The translations under genes were made by a program, and so were the position numbers. A DNA stretch of 64,000 bases from the NCBI GenBank assembly GCA_024679565.1, contig JAIBDD010000016.1:1-64000 (forward strand), written 5' to 3'. The notes under the pieces were generated by a model. That model worked only from the letters and a program-made list of their open reading frames with translations, did not search any database and was not told the DNA's origin. Positions 29,101-37,462 of the stretch are shown in pieces (the first letter of the stretch is position 1; every line of letters begins with the position of its first letter). The DNA is from Bacteroidota bacterium. GTDB taxonomy: Bacteria > Bacteroidota > Bacteroidia > NS11-12g > UBA9320.

Positions 29101-31677
29101 ATTATAACCTGCAACAGAATTGTTTCCATAATTTCTTACAATCACCTTAACGGTTTGAGTTCCTGAAGATACAGTCCCTGAAGGCGATTCAACAGACACA
29201 ATCCCAATATCGTTTGATGCCGTACCTACTTCATCCGCACCAGGATGCGGAAAAACTGGGTTTCTGGTATCTCCGTCGATATCTTCTGATACTGCTGAAA
29301 TACCTGATACTTTGTCAAAACAAGCATCCGATAGGTGTAAGTTTGAAGCACTTACAAATGGTGGTTTAGTATTAATTGAATTCACATCTCCAGCCGTACT
29401 GTAGGTATTTAATACTGACGCAGTACGACTACCTCCTGAATATATAAGGTATGTCCCGTTCGGGTTATAATATACGTTATAGTCGCATTGCCGTGTTGAA
29501 CTTGGCGAAGATGTATTGTACATCGCATAATGATTGCTAGTAGACGAAGATCCTTGTACACTAAAAATATTATTTCTAATGTCTGAGTACGAAACTGAAG
29601 AATAATAGCAAGCCCTTACTGTTGAAGTACTAGATACTCTTATGTCTATCGTATTGTGGTAAACCTTCCAATAATCACCGCTATAGTTATAAAAACCATA
29701 GTATGTTGGAGACCCAGCAAAGTTCCCAATAATATTATTGTAAAACTCCCCTTTCTGAGTAGAAGGGTTATCACAGCTACTCATATAGATTCCATAGTAG
29801 TCCGACTTATAAATTTGGTTTCTATTAATACGTGATGGGGCAGTTGACGATGAACTACAGTAATACATGTACATGCCCGCATACCCATTTGAAGCCAAAG
29901 TAATATGGTTATCCAATAATTGGTGAGCACTTAAATAGTATAGCTGTAAACCATAATAACCTGCACTCGTCATGGTATTGTTTGTAAATACAAAGTTGTT
30001 AGAACGGCTTGAAGTATTTGACCCATAATTTGAACAAGCAGCATATCCCCCTTTGGTAAATGTACAGCTATCAATTGTAACGTCATTGTTCACAGTACCG
30101 GATGAATAGCTTGTCGCGTTGCCATTAATTACCAAGTTATTGTTGTAGCTAGATGAACCCGTGTATGCACACTTAAACTCGCAATTACTAAAACGTACAT
30201 TGTTACAACTCCAGATTTGTCCTGGCCAGCCGTAAGAAGTTCCTTTCGCTTCTAATGTTACATCTCGTACAACTATATACGATGTTTTCTTAAGCAAGAA
30301 CGTAGTAAGCTTGGTTGAGCTTGTCGACGAATACGCAAATGTTACATTCGCCGGGTTGCCTGTGGCCGACTTAAATGTCACTGTATTGGTGGATGAAGCA
30401 CCTGGTATATCACCTTCTAGAACCACTTGACCCGTGTATGTTCCACTGGCGATATTCATCACAACTGGTCCACATACACCAGAAGCCTTAAGATCTGCCA
30501 TCGCTGCCGCCATAGTTGCATAGTCGCTTGAGGATGTACCCACCGTATAACTGCCTGACAGCCCCTTATTGAGGCTATTTTTCAAAGTATCATTCGCCGG
30601 GTTGTTGTCTGTATTTCCATTTGGGTCGTCTGTTTTAAACACAAAATTGAACGTTGAGGCGGAAGTCCCATAAGAATACGAACCAAGGTTCACCGTTGTT
30701 GATGCCCCTGCCGCTAAAGACCCACTGTAAGAATATGTCGATTGACTAGTACCGTTTACAGACCAAATAACATCAAAATCGGTTACGGCATTGGTGCCTT
30801 CATTCTTAACTTTAACCTTTATGGAGTCCGAACTAGAACAGATAGCACCCGATGGATTTTCCAACGATTCTACCGTCATATCATCTGTAACCAACAATTT
30901 GTCTTCGAATAAATACCACTCGTTATTAGAATAGTTACTACCACCAGTACCAAAAACAATATTTGGTGATCCTGCAGATGAATTTAAGCCAGAAGTAACT
31001 TGTACTGCGGATGACGAGGACAATTGTGTACCTACCGTCATTGAAAATGCAGATGAATTGTAATGATAATTCATATCCACTATGTAGATATCATTTGTCG
31101 CTTCGTCTAACACTACAGCAAAATATGCATAGCTAGACGATCCCAGCTTCCATGAGTAATTCAAAATCCACAACTGTCGTTTTCCAGTGGTCGAGCCATA
31201 AGGAATTGCATAAATGTAGTCATAGGTCGATATATTAGTTCCCATGTTTTCCCAGAAATAAGCAATCGTTGAATCAGGTAAATTCGAATTCGGTAAACTG
31301 GAATTCGTATTCAACGACGTATTCACCGCTGTACCTGCTACGGATTTATTGAAGGTCAATAAACCGTTTTTTGATACACTGAATGAATCAACAGTGCCGC
31401 CATAAAACTTAAATGGAAAAGGGATAGCAACTGCTTTCGACCAATAATTTGTCGAATTGTAACTACCTGTAGATCCACCTGGCCCTGAATTACCTCTATG
31501 GATAATTGTCCCTCCAGTCGTTACATAGTCATAGTATGTGCTACGATAACTCCCTGGGTTCCCAACATCCAATGATGATTTTGACTGGTCGTACGTATAC
31601 GTTTGCGCAGACACATTAGTTGGAATGAACATGGCAATCACACCGATTACCATTAAAAATGAGTAAATTTTTTTCAT
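20152..31677 (-). CDS. giant secreted protein (~3841 aa from ATG at 31677) with 3x CARDB/beta-helix, Ig-like and 18 PKD domains, T9SS type A sorting domain
   Basis: Signal peptide MKKIYSFLMVIGVIAMFIPTNVSAQ; repeated WxFGDGxTSxxxNPxHxYxxxGxYxVxL PKD motifs; C-terminus VYPNPNKGAFAVTM...GVYFVQIKNGDYTSTQRVVITK. ORF track opens at 31785 but 31677 starts the signal peptide. Confidence 0.9.
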   Translation of the reverse strand: MKKIYSFLMVIGVIAMFIPTNVSAQTYTYDQSKSSLDVGNPGSYRSTYYDYVTTGGTIIHRGNSGPGGSTGSYNSTNYWSKAVAIPFPFKFYGGTVDSFSVSKNGLLTFNKSVAGTAVNTSLNTNSSLPNSNLPDSTIAYFWENMGTNISTYDYIYAIPYGSTTGKRQLWILNYSWKLGSSSYAYFAVVLDEATNDIYIVDMNYHYNSSAFSMTVGTQLSSSSAVQVTSGLNSSAGSPNIVFGTGGSNYSNNEWYLFEDKLLVTDDMTVESLENPSGAICSSSDSIKVKVKNEGTNAVTDFDVIWSVNGTSQSTYSYSGSLAAGASTTVNLGSYSYGTSASTFNFVFKTDDPNGNTDNNPANDTLKNSLNKGLSGSYTVGTSSSDYATMAAAMADLKASGVCGPVVMNIASGTYTGQVVLEGDIPGASSTNTVTFKSATGNPANVTFAYSSTSSTKLTTFLLKKTSYIVVRDVTLEAKGTSYGWPGQIWSCNNVRFSNCEFKCAYTGSSSYNNNLVINGNATSYSSGTVNNDVTIDSCTFTKGGYAACSNYGSNTSSRSNNFVFTNNTMTSAGYYGLQLYYLSAHQLLDNHITLASNGYAGMYMYYCSSSSTAPSRINRNQIYKSDYYGIYMSSCDNPSTQKGEFYNNIIGNFAGSPTYYGFYNYSGDYWKVYHNTIDIRVSSTSTVRACYYSSVSYSDIRNNIFSVQGSSSTSNHYAMYNTSSPSSTRQCDYNVYYNPNGTYLIYSGGSRTASVLNTYSTAGDVNSINTKPPFVSASNLHLSDACFDKVSGISAVSEDIDGDTRNPVFPHPGADEVGTASNDIGIVSVESPSGTVSSGTQTVKVIVRNYGNNSVAGYNVNYKVAGGSTVSQAVSNTLASCANDTITFTTTFSHTVGCTNLNAWTSAPNSTTDGDATNDTATSNFGVAMSGTFTVGGTSSDYNTINDAIDALNCAGVSGAVVFNIASGTYTGQFELGSYTGASATNTITFQAASGNASDVKITNATTTTSARHTLKLNASKYIVLRHLTILNTNTTFAWPLHLLRSDYITVSNCVIQTTTENTSSNFIGILVNGSARSQYTGYKATDIKIDSCSISKAAWGIAAYGGGSSTSSLSPGLEITNCNMNNLGYYGMYLYYQTGMVVHNNVINLSTAVEAYTGIYCYYVKNNVQITQNQIRNSGYQGVYLNNCDNGSTTRGIFANNTIGSFRGNPTFYGLYNYSSDYWDIYHNTMVLDINSTSQARALYFSSVNYYNVRNNILVVNGNSNTTNHLPFYTTTTANGSTRVLDYNVYYNKTGQYACYNGGYRTKTALNTYSSSSDRNSKSVMVPFKSSSDLHIADGCFLRFPSISSVTTDMDGANRNPATTHPGADEVETGALDGGVTEILSPSGVVTAGNQTVKVAVKNFGTTTITALTVHYQFGSATSQSQTFTGLSLAGCTSDTLTFTSPGSHTAGCVQVRSWTSLPNGTTDDVTSNDEGPTTTIGVPMAGGVFTVGTSSSDFETIQDAIDEMQCAGIGGAVTFNIAAGTYTGQWSIENILGTSSTNTITLQSASGDPADVILTFANNSYGNFHTLRISSTDYVNLRGLTVQSTNLYNGWPMHIMMSSNVNVDRCVFKTGGTLTSSSNRTPMVVNSSTTSYSSGSLGNSDSLHIDSCRFENGGYGFSIVGRSSSSTLRTSGFMFTNNTMVNAGYYGARMYYLSGATIHNNTITMNPTSTYSYYPFYLGYVGSSSTQSRTTITNNIIKNIGIYGAYMLQCDGASTNRLLFANNVISGFRVYTSTNYGIYNNGCDYVDYFHNTVEVNPSSSPACRAFYRSSGNYLDIRNNIFSVSGSIVSTASYAYYSTTSPGALITLDNNNYYNPRGTNLIYSGGNRSATVLNTYSTLGDGSSMNMNPHPSSSPDYHMNQERFYGAGDSTGTAKDIAGATRSLTMPTIGALEINPDLNVMSVTSDSMCGTMNSAATVSVTFKNEGDIIQQAARFNVSVDAGTPTLVTVTGPFAKGVTYTRTLPLTVDLSGTTANVITVTNADGDVDASDNSASTSVPYWAYPVSSFTQSDSCLGDAMSFTNTSTVATGSLASTDWMFGDGGTASTTSPTHTYASNGTYTVTIMSESNVGCRDTATQSVNVLTALAAGTISSASTICYNVAPSMFTSTAAASGSAGAYQYQWQSSTDNVNFSDISGATSADYTSGTLTTTTYFRRAATTDVGCGPSYTGSLKITVYDKLAGALIGSDQNICYNTMPATISQSASATGGDGTWTHQWESSSNGTSWSSVAGATTTSYSPGVLTSTTYYRLMSIGGSGCGSVASNATKILVYNDLYAGLVGNDHSVCPQSPADPMNGTTSPSGGDNSYTYQWQTSPDNTTWSDISGATSASFTSTTGLTSTTFYRRNVTSGSGCGTKPTNSVKVTIAPLPKSSFIVANHCFNDVMPVTNNSTVATGSLTRFAWDFGNGNTSTARVPSYVYATSGIKTVKLKVTSNIGCVDSSTSTVNVSNVPTPAFTKVFDCVKEEVLFKNATSVNCGKISAFAWDFGDGSSSTAQNPTHKYATTGTYSVKFKIFLPGGFIDSVTRNVTIAKKGVSGFTANDECFGDSVRFINASTNAASYTWDFDDKTSSTVENPVHFYRVAQSYDVTLITKDGNECDDTTTKKVTVKVKPSVYFSKDDRCVNTGKPFNNGTLYAHSYAWTFGDGATSNSGAKALTHVYTSAGTFDVKLVAYNNNGCRDSFEAKVVSFPNPTAAFSLSNLCTGQSVSATNSSTSNHGNHWDMGDGATFTTTTPTYKYNKAGTYTVTLTVESDKGCKDTTRSSVTVYDTPKADFSATSVCAGGTTTFTNATTGGSGTKTYAWSFGDGSTSSAENPTHSYSAAGNYSVSLTTTGQGNCSGTVTKSIQVYKAPTVSVSVSDVCEGTASYFTSTTTGASSYDWDFGDGNSSTAQSPRHTYAKAGTYTVKLTANSAYGCSTVETTTATVNDLPTAGFNNSTVCLGNATSFTNTSSISSGTLTYSWNFGDGSTSTATSPSHTYSSAGNYTVTLMATANGCSNSYTTTVVVNDVPTADFTTANVCVGNAMSFSNYSGGATKYSWNFGDGSAASTATKPSHTYTASGNFTVTLTAENAAGCTDTKSVSVTVFGTPTADFSASDACAGTAVSFTNKSSTGSYLWNFGDGGASTTTSPSHTYKSAGTYTVMLTVKNSNGCESSTSSQITIHALPKTAFATASGCEKAGIQFTNNSAGTNTYAWTFGDGGTSAAKNPNHTYNSSGTFNVTLTATNGNGCSMEAKQAVVVSPQPTVAFTANSPCEGSAAAFSNTSTRGANSWTLGDGATSRLLNPSHTYASAGTYAVQLTVTTAAGCTNSMTSSVTVNPNPVASFTSKALCTGPNVDFTNTSSIGGGSIANSNWNYGDASTGTSNSHTYAKAGVYNVTLTVTSNRGCMTSTTSPIAVYEAPLAKFSTSDVCLGESASFTNESSNASSSAWKFGDGNSSNLTNPTHTYGSASTYTVELIAMNPLGCSNVVTGSIKVSANPTADFNAPSGCEGAATTFTNTSTGANTHSWSFGDGNLSMDENPSHTFASSGNKNVTLIVRTNDGCSDEVTKMVAISTSPTAAFTAVGNCLGDETMFSNTSQNGTSFAWSFGDGNTSNNANPSNTYSSTGDYRVLLIASNANCVDSSEQLVPVNPLPNSDFTHATSGREVTFSPIELGGTSYNWNFDDGNTSTSIAPVHRFSSAVVQTFNVCLTLTDKAGCSSEKCNDVNVDLVGVNDVTTENGVNVYPNPNKGAFAVTMTEINGDVEIALYDTKGVLVTVVDTTKPSTQFNIDVTGVAEGVYFVQIKNGDYTSTQRVVITK
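25850..30870 (-). repeat. three tandem ~1.67 kb units encoding CARDB-like + right-handed beta-helix domains
   Basis: Unit starts recur at about 30535, 28870 and 27195 (TVGTSSSDYATM / TVGGTSSDYNTIND / TVGTSSSDFETIQD), each with SGTYTGQ...FNS-type beta-helix and a D(G)DxRNP...PGADEV closing segment (partly degenerate in the third). Confidence 0.8.
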
Positions 31678-32078
31678 AAATCTAAATCCTATTTGTTCTA
31701 ATAAAAAATGCAGAAACAGAGTCAACTCTACCCAGAAAAGGGAGAGATACCTAAAATTGGAAGGGTTTTTAGATACAAAACCCAATTACACACTACTTCT
31801 ACAAGTTCAAATGTTATGATAATGTCAGCCAAATGCAAGTTTTTATCCCCATTTACGCCATAAGTACACTTTTGATGACACTTTTTCGTTTCCCAAAAAC
31901 GCATCTTGAAGGCTGTTTTTAAATTAGAAACTCTACTTTTAGTTCTCAATTAAATGCCCTATCATTGCATCAGAGAGTCCCGATCAGGAATTCTTTTTTC
32001 TACATTATTTCCGAACCCTTTCGCGATTAATTTTAGAATCACAATTATTAAAAATCATAACACCACGTATCACTTTAT

Positions 32079-33791
32079 ATGTTTGATATTATAACGCTTA
32101 ATGACATGCTCGTTTCCGAGCTTAAAGAAATTGCAGCCAAACTAGACATAAATAGTAAAGGCCTAAAAAAACAGGACCTCATCTATAAAATCTTAGAAGA
32201 ACAAGCTGTAAAAACACCGGCGGCACCAGACAAACCTGCCAAGCCAGCCAAACCAGCCAGACAGGAAAAACCAGCGAATCAACGCAACGACAAGCCCAAG
32301 GCAAAGTCGGATAGACCTGAGAAATCAGAACAAAATTCTGAGGATAAACCAAAACCTCGTGAAAGACGACCGCGCAACCAGAATCAAGAAAAATCTTCTA
32401 GTCATCACGGAGACAAAAAACAACACTCAGGGGATAAATCTGAAAGAAAAAAGGACCACCACCAGTCGAACCAAAACGACAATAAGAAATCTGACGACGA
32501 CGCACGCATCATTGAAGCGATGGACAGCAATGAAGCACCAAGTAAAAATCAGAAAGACAACAATCAGAAAGACAGTCAACACAACAACAAGTCAAATAAT
32601 CGGTCACAGCGTGAGCGCGACCCTGAAAAGGAAAAACGCAAAGAAATGCGCGACAACCTACTCAACTATCTTGAGTTAGAAGGTGTTGTTAGTACCCAAG
32701 GTGTATTAGAGACTATTCAAGATGGATATGGTTTCTTGCGTTCTGCAGACTACAATTATCAACCATCTCCTGATGATGTTTATGTACCACCACATTTGGT
32801 CAAATCATTTGGATTAAAAACTGGCGACGTTGTACAAGGGACTATTCGCCCACCTAAGGAAGGTGAAAAGTACTTTGCACTTATTAAAATTGAGATGATC
32901 AATGGCAAGTCTCCAGCATTGGTTAGAGACCGCGTATCGTTCGAACATTTAACTCCTTTATTCCCAGAAGAAAAATTCAACTTAGAGTATAATGCAAGCA
33001 ATTACTCGACAAGAATCATTGACCTAATCACGCCAATTGGTAAAGGTCAAAGAGGGCTCATTGTGGCGCAACCTAAAACCGGTAAAACGAATTTGTTGAA
33101 AGACGTTGCCAATGCCATTTCTGCCAACCACCCTGAAACCTATATGATTATCCTTCTGATAGACGAACGTCCTGAAGAGGTTACCGATATGGCCCGAAGC
33201 GTGAAGGCTGAAGTTGTCGCATCCACTTTTGACGAGCCGGCAGAAAAGCACGTTAAACTTGCAAACATTGTTTTGTCGAAGGCAAAACGACTTACGGAAT
33301 GCGGACACGACGTTGTCATCTTACTTGATTCGATTACGCGTTTAGCAAGGGCATACAATACGGTGCAACCTGCATCTGGCAAGATATTATCTGGTGGTGT
33401 GGATGCAAACGCATTGCATAAGCCAAAAAGATTCTTTGGTGCAGCCAGAAACATCGAAAACGGCGGCTCATTGACTATAATCGCTACGGCTTTAATTGAC
33501 ACAGGCTCTAAAATGGACGAAGTGATTTTTGAAGAATTTAAAGGCACAGGTAATATGGAATTACAGTTGGATAGAAAGCTTTCTAATCGACGCATATTCC
33601 CAGCCATTGACATTATTTCAAGTAGCACAAGAAGAGAAGACTTGCTACTTGATAAGGTAACCAATCAACGTATGTGGGTGTTACGTAACTACTTGGCCGA
33701 CATGAATAGCGAAGAAGCTATGAATATGATGCTTAAGCAGATGCAAGGCACAAAAAACAATGATGAGTTCTTGATTTCAATGAATTCATAA
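32079..33791 (+). CDS. rho: transcription termination factor Rho with long N-terminal disordered insert
   Basis: [14 protein letters not shown] Rho_[31 protein letters not shown] Walker [22 protein letters not shown]. Confidence 0.96.
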   Translation: MFDIITLNDMLVSELKEIAAKLDINSKGLKKQDLIYKILEEQAVKTPAAPDKPAKPAKPARQEKPANQRNDKPKAKSDRPEKSEQNSEDKPKPRERRPRNQNQEKSSSHHGDKKQHSGDKSERKKDHHQSNQNDNKKSDDDARIIEAMDSNEAPSKNQKDNNQKDSQHNNKSNNRSQRERDPEKEKRKEMRDNLLNYLELEGVVSTQGVLETIQDGYGFLRSADYNYQPSPDDVYVPPHLVKSFGLKTGDVVQGTIRPPKEGEKYFALIKIEMINGKSPALVRDRVSFEHLTPLFPEEKFNLEYNASNYSTRIIDLITPIGKGQRGLIVAQPKTGKTNLLKDVANAISANHPETYMIILLIDERPEEVTDMARSVKAEVVASTFDEPAEKHVKLANIVLSKAKRLTECGHDVVILLDSITRLARAYNTVQPASGKILSGGVDANALHKPKRFFGAARNIENGGSLTIIATALIDTGSKMDEVIFEEFKGTGNMELQLDRKLSNRRIFPAIDIISSSTRREDLLLDKVTNQRMWVLRNYLADMNSEEAMNMMLKQMQGTKNNDEFLISMNS

Positions 33792-33848
33792 GCACTTATC
33801 CACCAAAATCAACTTCCTATTCACCACCCAAGTGTATTAAATTTGGGT

Positions 33849-34307
33849 ATGATAAAGTACATATCCCTAAAATCCTTTTTGGTTATGGCATGCATATGCC
33901 TGTTTGGCTTTAATGGTTATGCCAAAAAATACAAATACGAAGTTCGCATTTACACCATCGTGTATAATGGAGACACCCTAGAAACAGGAGGCCATGTAAT
34001 TCGATCTGGCATTCTTAAGAAACACACCAACCGAATGCCTATCGCAACGCTTAACGACGGCAGAAGTTTACACCTAGAAATGTGGCTTACCGTGGAAGGT
34101 GTTATGCTCGACAAATTCAACGTGTTCCAACACAAATACTACGCTCTTGACGGGGAAGTTTGGTTACTCATGACTGTTTCACCTCGGCTGAAATTTCAAG
34201 GCAGACACTACGACAAGGGTCATTACACCTATCGAGATCAACGAACTGGCGAATCACTTGAAGTAATGTATCGACTAACCGTTGATAGGCAAAAGCAGAA
34301 AAAATAA
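33849..34307 (+). CDS. secreted hypothetical protein
   Basis: Signal peptide MIKYISLKSFLVMACICLFGFNGYAKK; ATG at 33849 preferred over the TTG at 33843, which lies in a TAAATTTG element. Confidence 0.55.
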   Translation: MIKYISLKSFLVMACICLFGFNGYAKKYKYEVRIYTIVYNGDTLETGGHVIRSGILKKHTNRMPIATLNDGRSLHLEMWLTVEGVMLDKFNVFQHKYYALDGEVWLLMTVSPRLKFQGRHYDKGHYTYRDQRTGESLEVMYRLTVDRQKQKK

Positions 34308-34311
34308 CAAT

Positions 34312-34346
34312 AAAAAAAGCCCTTCGAACGAAGGGCTTTTTTTATT
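34312..34346. terminator. bidirectional rho-independent terminator
   Basis: AAAAAAAGCCCTTCGAACGAAGGGCTTTTTTTATT between convergent genes. Confidence 0.9.
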
Positions 34347-34361
34347 ACCAGATTTTAGTAC

Positions 34362-35207
34362 CTATTTCTTTTTCGACCACTCTGAAATCGATTTCTCATT
34401 CATTCGCATATAATTCTCATTCCCTGCTTTTTCTGCAAGTTCTTTAGACTTATTTGCTGTTTCAATAGCGTCCTTATACTTGCCTAATTTGGCCTCTATA
34501 AGTGCTTTTTGACGTACCATCCAGAACTTTTCATTATCCACGAGGGCAAGCTTAATCCACTCATATGCCATTTCCATGTCTTTGTCGTTATTGTAATAAT
34601 ACCGTGCTGATTGATAATATGTCGCCGAACTAACACCTTTCATTTTGATGTCAATTTCTTTCAACACTTGCTCGTCAACATTGGTTTTTATGTCAAGTAC
34701 AACTTGTGTGTTGGCCCAAAGAAGTTCGAGGTTGCAACCTTCTGTAGTCAAGTTCGAAAACTGAAACGTCATCGTCTCAATAGCAACAGGATACTTGGAG
34801 TTCACCGCTACATCAAATCGTACAAGGTCTTCTTCTACTTTGTATTTACTCCCCCCAGTACCCCAATAACTAGTATTGGAATGAATCACTATTGTCCACA
34901 TATCTTGGTTAGGAATCGCATACAAAGCATATGTTCCAGCAGGCACGTCATGCCCATTAATAGTAATATCGTCTGACGTTTTAATTTTCGTACTCGCGTT
35001 TGCGCCTAAACGCCACATCGTTCCATAAGGCACAAGGTCTCCGAATATTGCTCGCCCTTTCATGCTCGGACGAGAATAACTAACACTCACATCCGTTAAG
35101 CCCACCTTTTGTTCAACTGTTGACAAAGGGCTAGGTGCCGGAACACTAATTTGTGCGTTTGCTGTGCCCGCCAACGCCAAAAGAATAAGTAAATTTCTAA
35201 GTTTCAT
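34362..35207 (-). CDS. DUF2911 domain-containing protein
   Basis: VSVSYSRPSMKGRAIFGDLVPYGTMWRLGANASTKI...DVPAGTYALYAIP; ATG at 35207 starts the signal peptide; CAAATATA (TATATTTG on minus) at 35226-35233. Confidence 0.85.
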   Translation of the reverse strand: MKLRNLLILLALAGTANAQISVPAPSPLSTVEQKVGLTDVSVSYSRPSMKGRAIFGDLVPYGTMWRLGANASTKIKTSDDITINGHDVPAGTYALYAIPNQDMWTIVIHSNTSYWGTGGSKYKVEEDLVRFDVAVNSKYPVAIETMTFQFSNLTTEGCNLELLWANTQVVLDIKTNVDEQVLKEIDIKMKGVSSATYYQSARYYYNNDKDMEMAYEWIKLALVDNEKFWMVRQKALIEAKLGKYKDAIETANKSKELAEKAGNENYMRMNEKSISEWSKKK

Positions 35208-35331
35208 TCTAAAATAATTTGATGTCAAATATAACACATGACCTCGGCTGAAAGTTTAAATTATTGTTACCTATTTTGGAACAAAAAAGCCCCACATAAA
35301 TGCAGGGCATAAAATTCGTTTTTAAAGGCGT

Positions 35332-36351
35332 TTAAAATTTATACTGAAACCCTAATCCAAACAATTCTTTGAATTGAGTGCGAGGTCCTTTAACACCAGG
35401 CTTGTTTACAGGGTCATATTCAATTTTTGTATCGTGATCATACTTTAAATGTGTAAACACGTTGGCGCCGATATATTTACCTAGTTTAAAGTCAAAACGT
35501 ACCTGCCAGTCAACATCAATATTCCCCTGGTTTTCTTTCACCACGTCGGTATAGTTGTTAAACAATTCTAAGCTCGTTCTCAATCCCACGTTTTTCAATA
35601 TGGCTTTATCTTGGTATATAAACGACGTCAATGCTCCGAACTCATCTCTTCTATTCGGATTGTCATGTGTACTAGGTATATAGATGTTTTGTGCTGCGAT
35701 GCTGTCATCCGTCACAAATGTCCATTTACCGGCAGCAGGAGAAATATAAATCGACAACTTATCGGTAGGTTTTAAATCAATTCCAAGAGACAGTTTCAGG
35801 TATGCTGGCGACATAAATCTAGAAATTACTGGTCTGTTATCGTTCTCATCATTAAAGTCAAAGCCTTGATCAAATTGACTCTCAAAACGAGTTAATGCGG
35901 CCCAACTCAATTTATCCGACGCTTTCCGACCCAACTTAGACTGAAAGTCAATCTTGTCTTCATTTTTTCTTAGATAATCTCCTTTGTTTTTCAAAACGCC
36001 ATAGGCCAGGTCTAAGTTGTTATCCCAAGTCCAGTTGGCGAATTTATAATTCGCAAACCCATTGGCTAGTGTCGTTAGCGATATAGCATTGACACCCCCT
36101 AAAGACCAATTATTAAACGAGCCCTGGTTAAAGTTTAAACTTACTACCCTACCTGATTTCCATTTCATTTCGGGTTGCAAGGCTTTTAACTGACCACTGA
36201 TGGCGTCAACTGCTGACTGAGCTTTAGCTAAGGCAACTTTCGCATCTGCTAATTCTTGATTTTTTTGAGCTATGGCAACCGAGTCGATTTGCGCAAAGAT
36301 CGAAACTGTCAAACTCAGCAATAGAGCTAAGGACAATACTAAATGTTTCAC
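35332..36351 (-). CDS. DUF3078 domain-containing protein
   Basis: NFNQGSFNNWSLGGVNAISLTTLANGFANYKFANWTWDNNLDLAYG; GTG at 36351 starts the signal peptide (ORF open to 36393). Confidence 0.82.
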   Translation of the reverse strand: MKHLVLSLALLLSLTVSIFAQIDSVAIAQKNQELADAKVALAKAQSAVDAISGQLKALQPEMKWKSGRVVSLNFNQGSFNNWSLGGVNAISLTTLANGFANYKFANWTWDNNLDLAYGVLKNKGDYLRKNEDKIDFQSKLGRKASDKLSWAALTRFESQFDQGFDFNDENDNRPVISRFMSPAYLKLSLGIDLKPTDKLSIYISPAAGKWTFVTDDSIAAQNIYIPSTHDNPNRRDEFGALTSFIYQDKAILKNVGLRTSLELFNNYTDVVKENQGNIDVDWQVRFDFKLGKYIGANVFTHLKYDHDTKIEYDPVNKPGVKGPRTQFKELFGLGFQYKF

Positions 36352-36499
36352 GAAAATATTTTTGACAAAAATAAAAACTAGTTGCCACCACAAGTACTTT
36401 GAACATTTATTTGTTTACACAATGTCGACTAAAACTGTTGTCTGTACGGAAAAAGTAGTTAGTTCTAATTATAGAATCAACAGCCCGAGCATACTGTCC

Positions 36500-36988
36500 T
36501 TACTCAAATCTGATAAGTACGTGATTTTTATCAACCTTTTCTTGGACTTCGACTTCAACTTTTGACACCACACCTTCATTTGGTGAGGCTATCACATTCT
36601 CCATCTTCATCGCCTCTAACACCATTAAGGCCTGCCCTTCTTTCACATGGTCTCCTTCAGAAACTTTTATTTCGAGCACTAGGCCTGGCATGGGCGATTT
36701 AATCTCGGATACTTTGTCAACAGCCTGTTTATCCATACCCATCTGAGCCAATAGCATGTCAAAATCATCTTCAATCTGAATACTAAATTTTTGGTTATCT
36801 AATAAAAGATTCACTGACTTGTTGTTGTAGTCAACATCAATTACCTCAGCAGAAATGGATTCGTTGTTTAAGATAATGTGAAAGGTCCCATTGGGCAATA
36901 GTTGACAATCAAATGAAACGGGCTCATTATTTATAGTATTACTATCGATATCAAAAGTATGACGCTGATTTACTGATGCCTTAAACAT
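36500..36988 (-). CDS. biotin/lipoyl-containing carrier protein (biotin carboxyl carrier-like)
   Basis: VLEAMKMEN biotinylation motif with SPMPGLVLEIKVSEGDHVKEGQ. Confidence 0.88.
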   Translation of the reverse strand: MFKASVNQRHTFDIDSNTINNEPVSFDCQLLPNGTFHIILNNESISAEVIDVDYNNKSVNLLLDNQKFSIQIEDDFDMLLAQMGMDKQAVDKVSEIKSPMPGLVLEIKVSEGDHVKEGQALMVLEAMKMENVIASPNEGVVSKVEVEVQEKVDKNHVLIRFE

Positions 36989-36996
36989 AATGCTGG

Positions 36997-37422
36997 TTAG
37001 TTTTCTTCTCCGAAGTATTCTACATAATTATTGTGGGTCTCCCACAACTTAATTCTATGTAATTTACAATTGTTTAAATGTGGTTCAATCTGTTCCCAGA
37101 TACCAATTGCCAAGTTCTCGATAGATGCCATTTTATTATGCATAAAAGGTACGTCCAAATTCAAATTTTTGTGGTCCAATACATCAACTACGTTTTCATT
37201 AATAATGTCACGTAGTTTCTTAAGATCCATAATAAAGCCGGTGTCTTGATTTGGCGTCCCCTTAACTGTTACATACAAGTCGAAGTTATGCCCATGCCAA
37301 TTTTTGTTAGCACATTTACCAAAAACCGCTTCATTCTCTTCTTCAGACCACTTGGGGTTAAACAGCTTATGCGCTGCATTGAAGTGTTCCTTTCGGGTGA
37401 TATATACCAATTTGTTCGCCAT
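36997..37422 (-). CDS. 6-carboxytetrahydropterin synthase / 6-pyruvoyl-tetrahydropterin synthase family
   Basis: EHFNAAHKL, CANKNWHGHNFDLYVTVKG, DLKKLRDIINENVVDVLDHKNLN; ATG at 37422 preferred over ORF start at 37446. Confidence 0.9.
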   Translation of the reverse strand: MANKLVYITRKEHFNAAHKLFNPKWSEEENEAVFGKCANKNWHGHNFDLYVTVKGTPNQDTGFIMDLKKLRDIINENVVDVLDHKNLNLDVPFMHNKMASIENLAIGIWEQIEPHLNNCKLHRIKLWETHNNYVEYFGEEN

Positions 37423-37435
37423 CGAAAATGCGATG

Positions 37436-37443
37436 CAAATATA
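37436..37443 (-). promoter_or_regulatory. TATATTTG -7-like element upstream of the 6-carboxytetrahydropterin synthase gene
   Basis: CAAATATA on plus, 13 nt upstream of ATG at 37422. Confidence 0.4.
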
Positions 37444-37450
37444 CAACGAC

Positions 37451-37458
37451 TACCTTTG
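37451..37458 (+). promoter_or_regulatory. TACCTTTG -7-like element immediately upstream of the MazG-like gene
   Basis: TAnnTTTG match ending 4 nt before ATG at 37463; no clear -33 seen. Confidence 0.4.
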
Positions 37459-37462
37459 CATT

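Noticed and set aside
20152-31677. CRISPR-like or DNA-level tandem repeat in the giant gene
   Set aside because: The repeats are protein domains with diverged nucleotide sequence and no identical direct repeats with spacers.
33140-33664. 174-aa minus-strand ORF inside rho
   Set aside because: Antisense to the highly conserved Rho ATPase core; no domain and no promoter-like signal.
35283-35312. AAAAAAGCCCC...GGGCAT as a terminator after the DUF3078 gene
   Set aside because: Stem is only about 4-5 bp with a long loop; too weak to claim.
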